Below, in pieces: positions 61,606-64,000 of a DNA stretch of 64,000 bases; the first letter of the stretch is position 1, and every line of letters starts with the position of its first letter. This DNA is from Wolinella sp052170135 (lineage in GTDB: Bacteria > Campylobacterota > Campylobacteria > Campylobacterales > Helicobacteraceae). The translations under genes were made by a program, and so were the position numbers. Location: positions 124,001 to 188,000 of the forward strand of contig JBQNBC010000002.1 in NCBI GenBank assembly GCA_052170135.1, in the 5' to 3' direction. Below the pieces are notes generated by a model that saw nothing but the letters and a program-made list of their open reading frames with translations, was not told where the DNA came from and did no database searches.

Positions 61606-63318
61606 ATGAGCGAGGGTAGATACACAATTTCGAGTTCTGATTGTCAAAAAGAATCGATAAAAAATCAAATCACTAGAGGGCGTGAGAATCTAAACGAGAG
61701 CTTTTTAGGCAGGATTTTTCCTCATCTATCGTTTACGCTTGGACTTAGATTCCTTGTATTAAACATCGCCCTAGGTCTTACTCTAACGGGGATTGTCGCC
61801 TACTCTGCCCTGTATGGAATCAAGCAAGACTTTGACATACTTTTTAAAAGCCATACAACCTCGCTTGCTGCGCTAGAAGAGATAAAAGGGTACTATGCTG
61901 GAGACTTGCAAGAAGTATTTAAAATGCTTAGCAATAATGCAATCAACAACAAAAACGCAAAGCTAGAGCTAGAGCGAGTCCATAATGATATAAACATGCT
62001 TTGGCGCAACTATCTCGATGTGCGAGAAAAAAGCGATGAAATGCGGATGATAACCGTATTGCGCAAACTTCGCAAGCAGTTTTTCATTGAGATTAGCGAA
62101 CCACTAGAGAGCATAGAACATGAACGTCAGCTCATTTCAGAAATCGAGATGCTAATGACACGCGAAAGAGGGCTAAGCCATGAAGCTGAAATACTCTTTA
62201 AATTAAATCGCGCTCAAGCTGCGATAAATAAAGTAAAAAATGAACTACTCCCACACACTGAAAAGCTCCAAAAAAAGCTATCAATCCTAATCCATCACAA
62301 GCTAGATCAAGCCTCCATAAATAAACGCTCCACAGACGCACTTTATGCAAGCACGCTAAAGCTAATCGTCATCATGATCGCAATAATTACACTAATAACG
62401 CTGATTCTTTCTGCATTGATCATAAACACGCTTGAGATTCTCCATAACACACTAGAAGAAAATGTCGAGGAGAAAACAAAAGAGCTTCAGATTCTAAACA
62501 AAAGCTTAGAGCGATGCATCGCATGCGAGGTTACAGAGAGTCGTAAAAAAGACCAAATCATGTATCAGCAGGCACGTCTTGCGTCAATGGGGGAGATGAT
62601 ACAAAATATCGCCCACCAATGGAGGCAGCCACTAAATGCGCTCACAATGCTAATCCAAAGCTTCAAAAGTAAATCAGACAATGGCAAGTTAGATTCTGAC
62701 TTCGTAGAAATCCAAGTCCGAGAAGGGCTAAGAATCGCAAAAAAAATGTCTGATACAATCGAAGATTTCCGCGGATTCTTCCGACCAAACAAGGACGAAG
62801 AATCTTTTAGCCTACGTGATAGCATTCAAGATTCCGCAAAGCTTGTAGAGGCGTTTTATCGCCAAAGTGAGATTGAGCTTTTAATCTGCATTAACGATGA
62901 TATCGAGGTTTTGGGCTATAAAAATGCTTTTTCGCAGGTGATACTAAATATAATAAAAAATGCAGAGGATGTGCTTTTAGAGCGTGAGATTTTGCCAAAG
63001 TTAATACGCATTGACATGGAGCGTATTGATGATGATGGAGTAGATTGCGCTATGGTCTCCATTGTGGATAACGGTGGAGGAATCCAGCTTGAGAATATTG
63101 AAAAGGTTTTTGAGCCATACTTCACAACAAAACATAAATCAGTAGGCACAGGAATAGGTCTTTATATGTCAAAACAGATAATCGAAAAGCAGATGAACGG
63201 AAGAATTGAGGTAGTAAATCGCCTCTGGAAACACGATAAAAACAATACGGCATACACTGGAGCGATGTTTATCATCACAATCCCAACAAATAAATCCGCG
63301 CAAAAGGAGCAATCATGA
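61606..63318 (+). CDS. Sensor histidine kinase with periplasmic four-helix sensor
   Basis: 570 residues. One membrane helix at about 46-68 (FLVLNIALGLTLTGIVAYSALY), a long periplasmic helical region (about 70-245, heavy in K/E/L heptads, four-helix-bundle type), a second helix at about 246-270 (LKLIVIMIAIITLITLIL), coiled-coil linker, then the kinase. H-box NIAHQWRQPLNAL with the His at about 330, N-box ILNIIKNAED, G1 VDNGGGIQLENI, F-box PYFTTKHKS and G2 GTGIGLYMSK: complete. It is preceded closely by the coiled-coil gene and overlaps the response regulator gene by 4 bases. Signal unknown. Confidence 0.93.
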   Translation: MSEGRYTISSSDCQKESIKNQITRGRENLNESFLGRIFPHLSFTLGLRFLVLNIALGLTLTGIVAYSALYGIKQDFDILFKSHTTSLAALEEIKGYYAGDLQEVFKMLSNNAINNKNAKLELERVHNDINMLWRNYLDVREKSDEMRMITVLRKLRKQFFIEISEPLESIEHERQLISEIEMLMTRERGLSHEAEILFKLNRAQAAINKVKNELLPHTEKLQKKLSILIHHKLDQASINKRSTDALYASTLKLIVIMIAIITLITLILSALIINTLEILHNTLEENVEEKTKELQILNKSLERCIACEVTESRKKDQIMYQQARLASMGEMIQNIAHQWRQPLNALTMLIQSFKSKSDNGKLDSDFVEIQVREGLRIAKKMSDTIEDFRGFFRPNKDEESFSLRDSIQDSAKLVEAFYRQSEIELLICINDDIEVLGYKNAFSQVILNIIKNAEDVLLEREILPKLIRIDMERIDDDGVDCAMVSIVDNGGGIQLENIEKVFEPYFTTKHKSVGTGIGLYMSKQIIEKQMNGRIEVVNRLWKHDKNNTAYTGAMFIITIPTNKSAQKEQS

Positions 63319-63980
63319 GTCGGTACAACGCACTAAAACAAGCAAGAATCCTATACGTAGAAGATGAAGAAGATGTGCTAAAAATCACATCACTAGTGCT
63401 TGAAGACTATGCCAAAAAGCTCCATATTGCGCGCAATGGCGAAGAGGCACTCGAGATACTAAAACACGAAAAAATCGATCTAGTTATCACGGATATCCTA
63501 ATGCCAAAAATGAGCGGTATCGATTTATTGCGACATGTGCGCGAACTCTACGGAGAATCGATCTCCACAATCATCACCACCGCTCATACAGAGACAAGCT
63601 ATCTTCTAGAGGCAATAAATCTAGGTGTCGATGGCTACGTGTTAAAGCCAATTGATGTTGAGGAGCTACTCCGCGCAATGGAAAAAGCCATACTACCAAA
63701 GATACAAGCAAATGAGCTCGCCTCGCAAAATCTCCTAATTAGCGCGATTTCAGTATTTGTTGGTGGTAAAAAAATCGAAATCATCAAATATCTACTAGAT
63801 AACTGCGATCACGAGAGTATGTTTCACGGCTCATACGAGGATATTATCGCTGCACTAAATGTCAGCAAACCAACAGTGGTTAAAACCTTTAAACAGCTCA
63901 TCGATACAGGGCTTTTGACACGTGTAAAAAACAAGCTCTACCACATTCACCCAGAGATTTCTGGAAATAAAATCCTCTAA
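63315..63980 (+). CDS. Response regulator with RepL-like winged-helix output
   Basis: 221 residues. Receiver domain 1-125: acidic pair in YVEDEEDVL, phospho-acceptor Asp in LVITDILMPKMSG (about 57), T in ITTAHTETSY and K in YVLKPID. The output domain (about 140-221) reads GGKKIEIIKYLLDNC, then SYEDIIAALNVSKPTVVKTF as helix-turn-helix and LIDTGLLTRVKNKLYHIHP as wing, which resembles plasmid RepL-type winged helices and is not OmpR or NarL class. ATG at 63315 overlaps the kinase TGA (ATGA), so the two form a cognate pair. Binding sites unknown. Confidence 0.88.
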   Translation: MSRYNALKQARILYVEDEEDVLKITSLVLEDYAKKLHIARNGEEALEILKHEKIDLVITDILMPKMSGIDLLRHVRELYGESISTIITTAHTETSYLLEAINLGVDGYVLKPIDVEELLRAMEKAILPKIQANELASQNLLISAISVFVGGKKIEIIKYLLDNCDHESMFHGSYEDIIAALNVSKPTVVKTFKQLIDTGLLTRVKNKLYHIHPEISGNKIL

Positions 63981-64000
63981 TAAAACAACATTGGAACGAA

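Noticed and set aside
1..64000. CRISPR arrays, IS elements, integrases or attachment sites
   Set aside because: No direct-repeat arrays, transposase-like proteins or terminal inverted repeats were seen anywhere in the window.

Overview
The window is a chromosomal stretch of a Campylobacterota (Epsilonproteobacteria) member, most likely a Helicobacter or a close relative. The base composition is AT-rich (about 40% G+C by eye). The gene order rpiB / coiled-coil / apt / dedA / pepA / ychF / radical SAM matches the block I remember from H. pylori (HP0568-HP0574), here with trpB inserted. The gmhB-hldD-hldE-gmhA heptose cluster and a tandem pair of dynamin-like GTPases also fit this group. Genes are tightly packed, often overlapping by 1-8 bases, and I found no tRNA, rRNA, CRISPR array or insertion sequence.

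Layout. 1-3.1 kb (minus): the N-terminal part of an AAA ATPase, a CDF metal exporter, a small secreted protein. 2.9-12.8 kb (minus): one long, mostly overlapping gene series running prepilin peptidase, LptF/G, truA, TauE/SafE-type membrane protein, gmhB, hldD, hldE, gmhA, a triple-CxxC protein, nrdD and a 57-residue ORF that carries the NrdD glycyl-radical loop. 12.9-15.0 kb: a YciI-like protein, a frameshifted type IV pilin-like gene, a cytochrome c, and a small motility protein behind a near-consensus sigma-28 promoter. 15.3-24 kb (plus): rpiB to ychF, a radical SAM gene, a low-molecular-weight phosphatase and a metallophosphoesterase. 24-29.3 kb: a poly-A/poly-G tract in front of a GAF/GGDEF/PAS/GGDEF/EAL gene broken by one in-frame stop, then ppsA.

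29.4-37.4 kb: a decayed outer-membrane efflux gene behind an intact RND pump and its adaptor, rnpB, and a TonB-dependent receptor with a palindromic Fur-box-like site. 37.5-43.1 kb (minus): two dynamin-like proteins and an MFS transporter. 43.2-51.0 kb (minus): a chemosensory operon (STAS-like, CheA, CheR, a histidine-kinase-like protein lacking its phospho-acceptor His, CheD, two-domain CheB, PAS histidine kinase), followed by a gene of unknown function with a sigma-54 promoter. 51.3-54 kb: YdjM-like protein, cdsA, dxr. 54.2-60 kb (minus): small membrane protein, a DUF5644/HdrB-like pair, an SspB-like candidate, pepF, KefB-type antiporter. 60-64 kb (plus): an operon of a coiled-coil protein, a histidine kinase and a response regulator with a winged-helix output.

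The strongest unusual signals are: the separately encoded glycyl-radical segment of NrdD; two membrane-protein genes whose only sensible start is an ATA codon behind a well-placed Shine-Dalgarno sequence; extreme over-abundance of the hexamer AGAATC/GATTCT; the His-less kinase inside the chemosensory operon; and a set of broken genes (pilin, c-di-GMP protein, TolC-like channel) next to intact partners. All assignments come from reading motifs and gene order; no database search was run.
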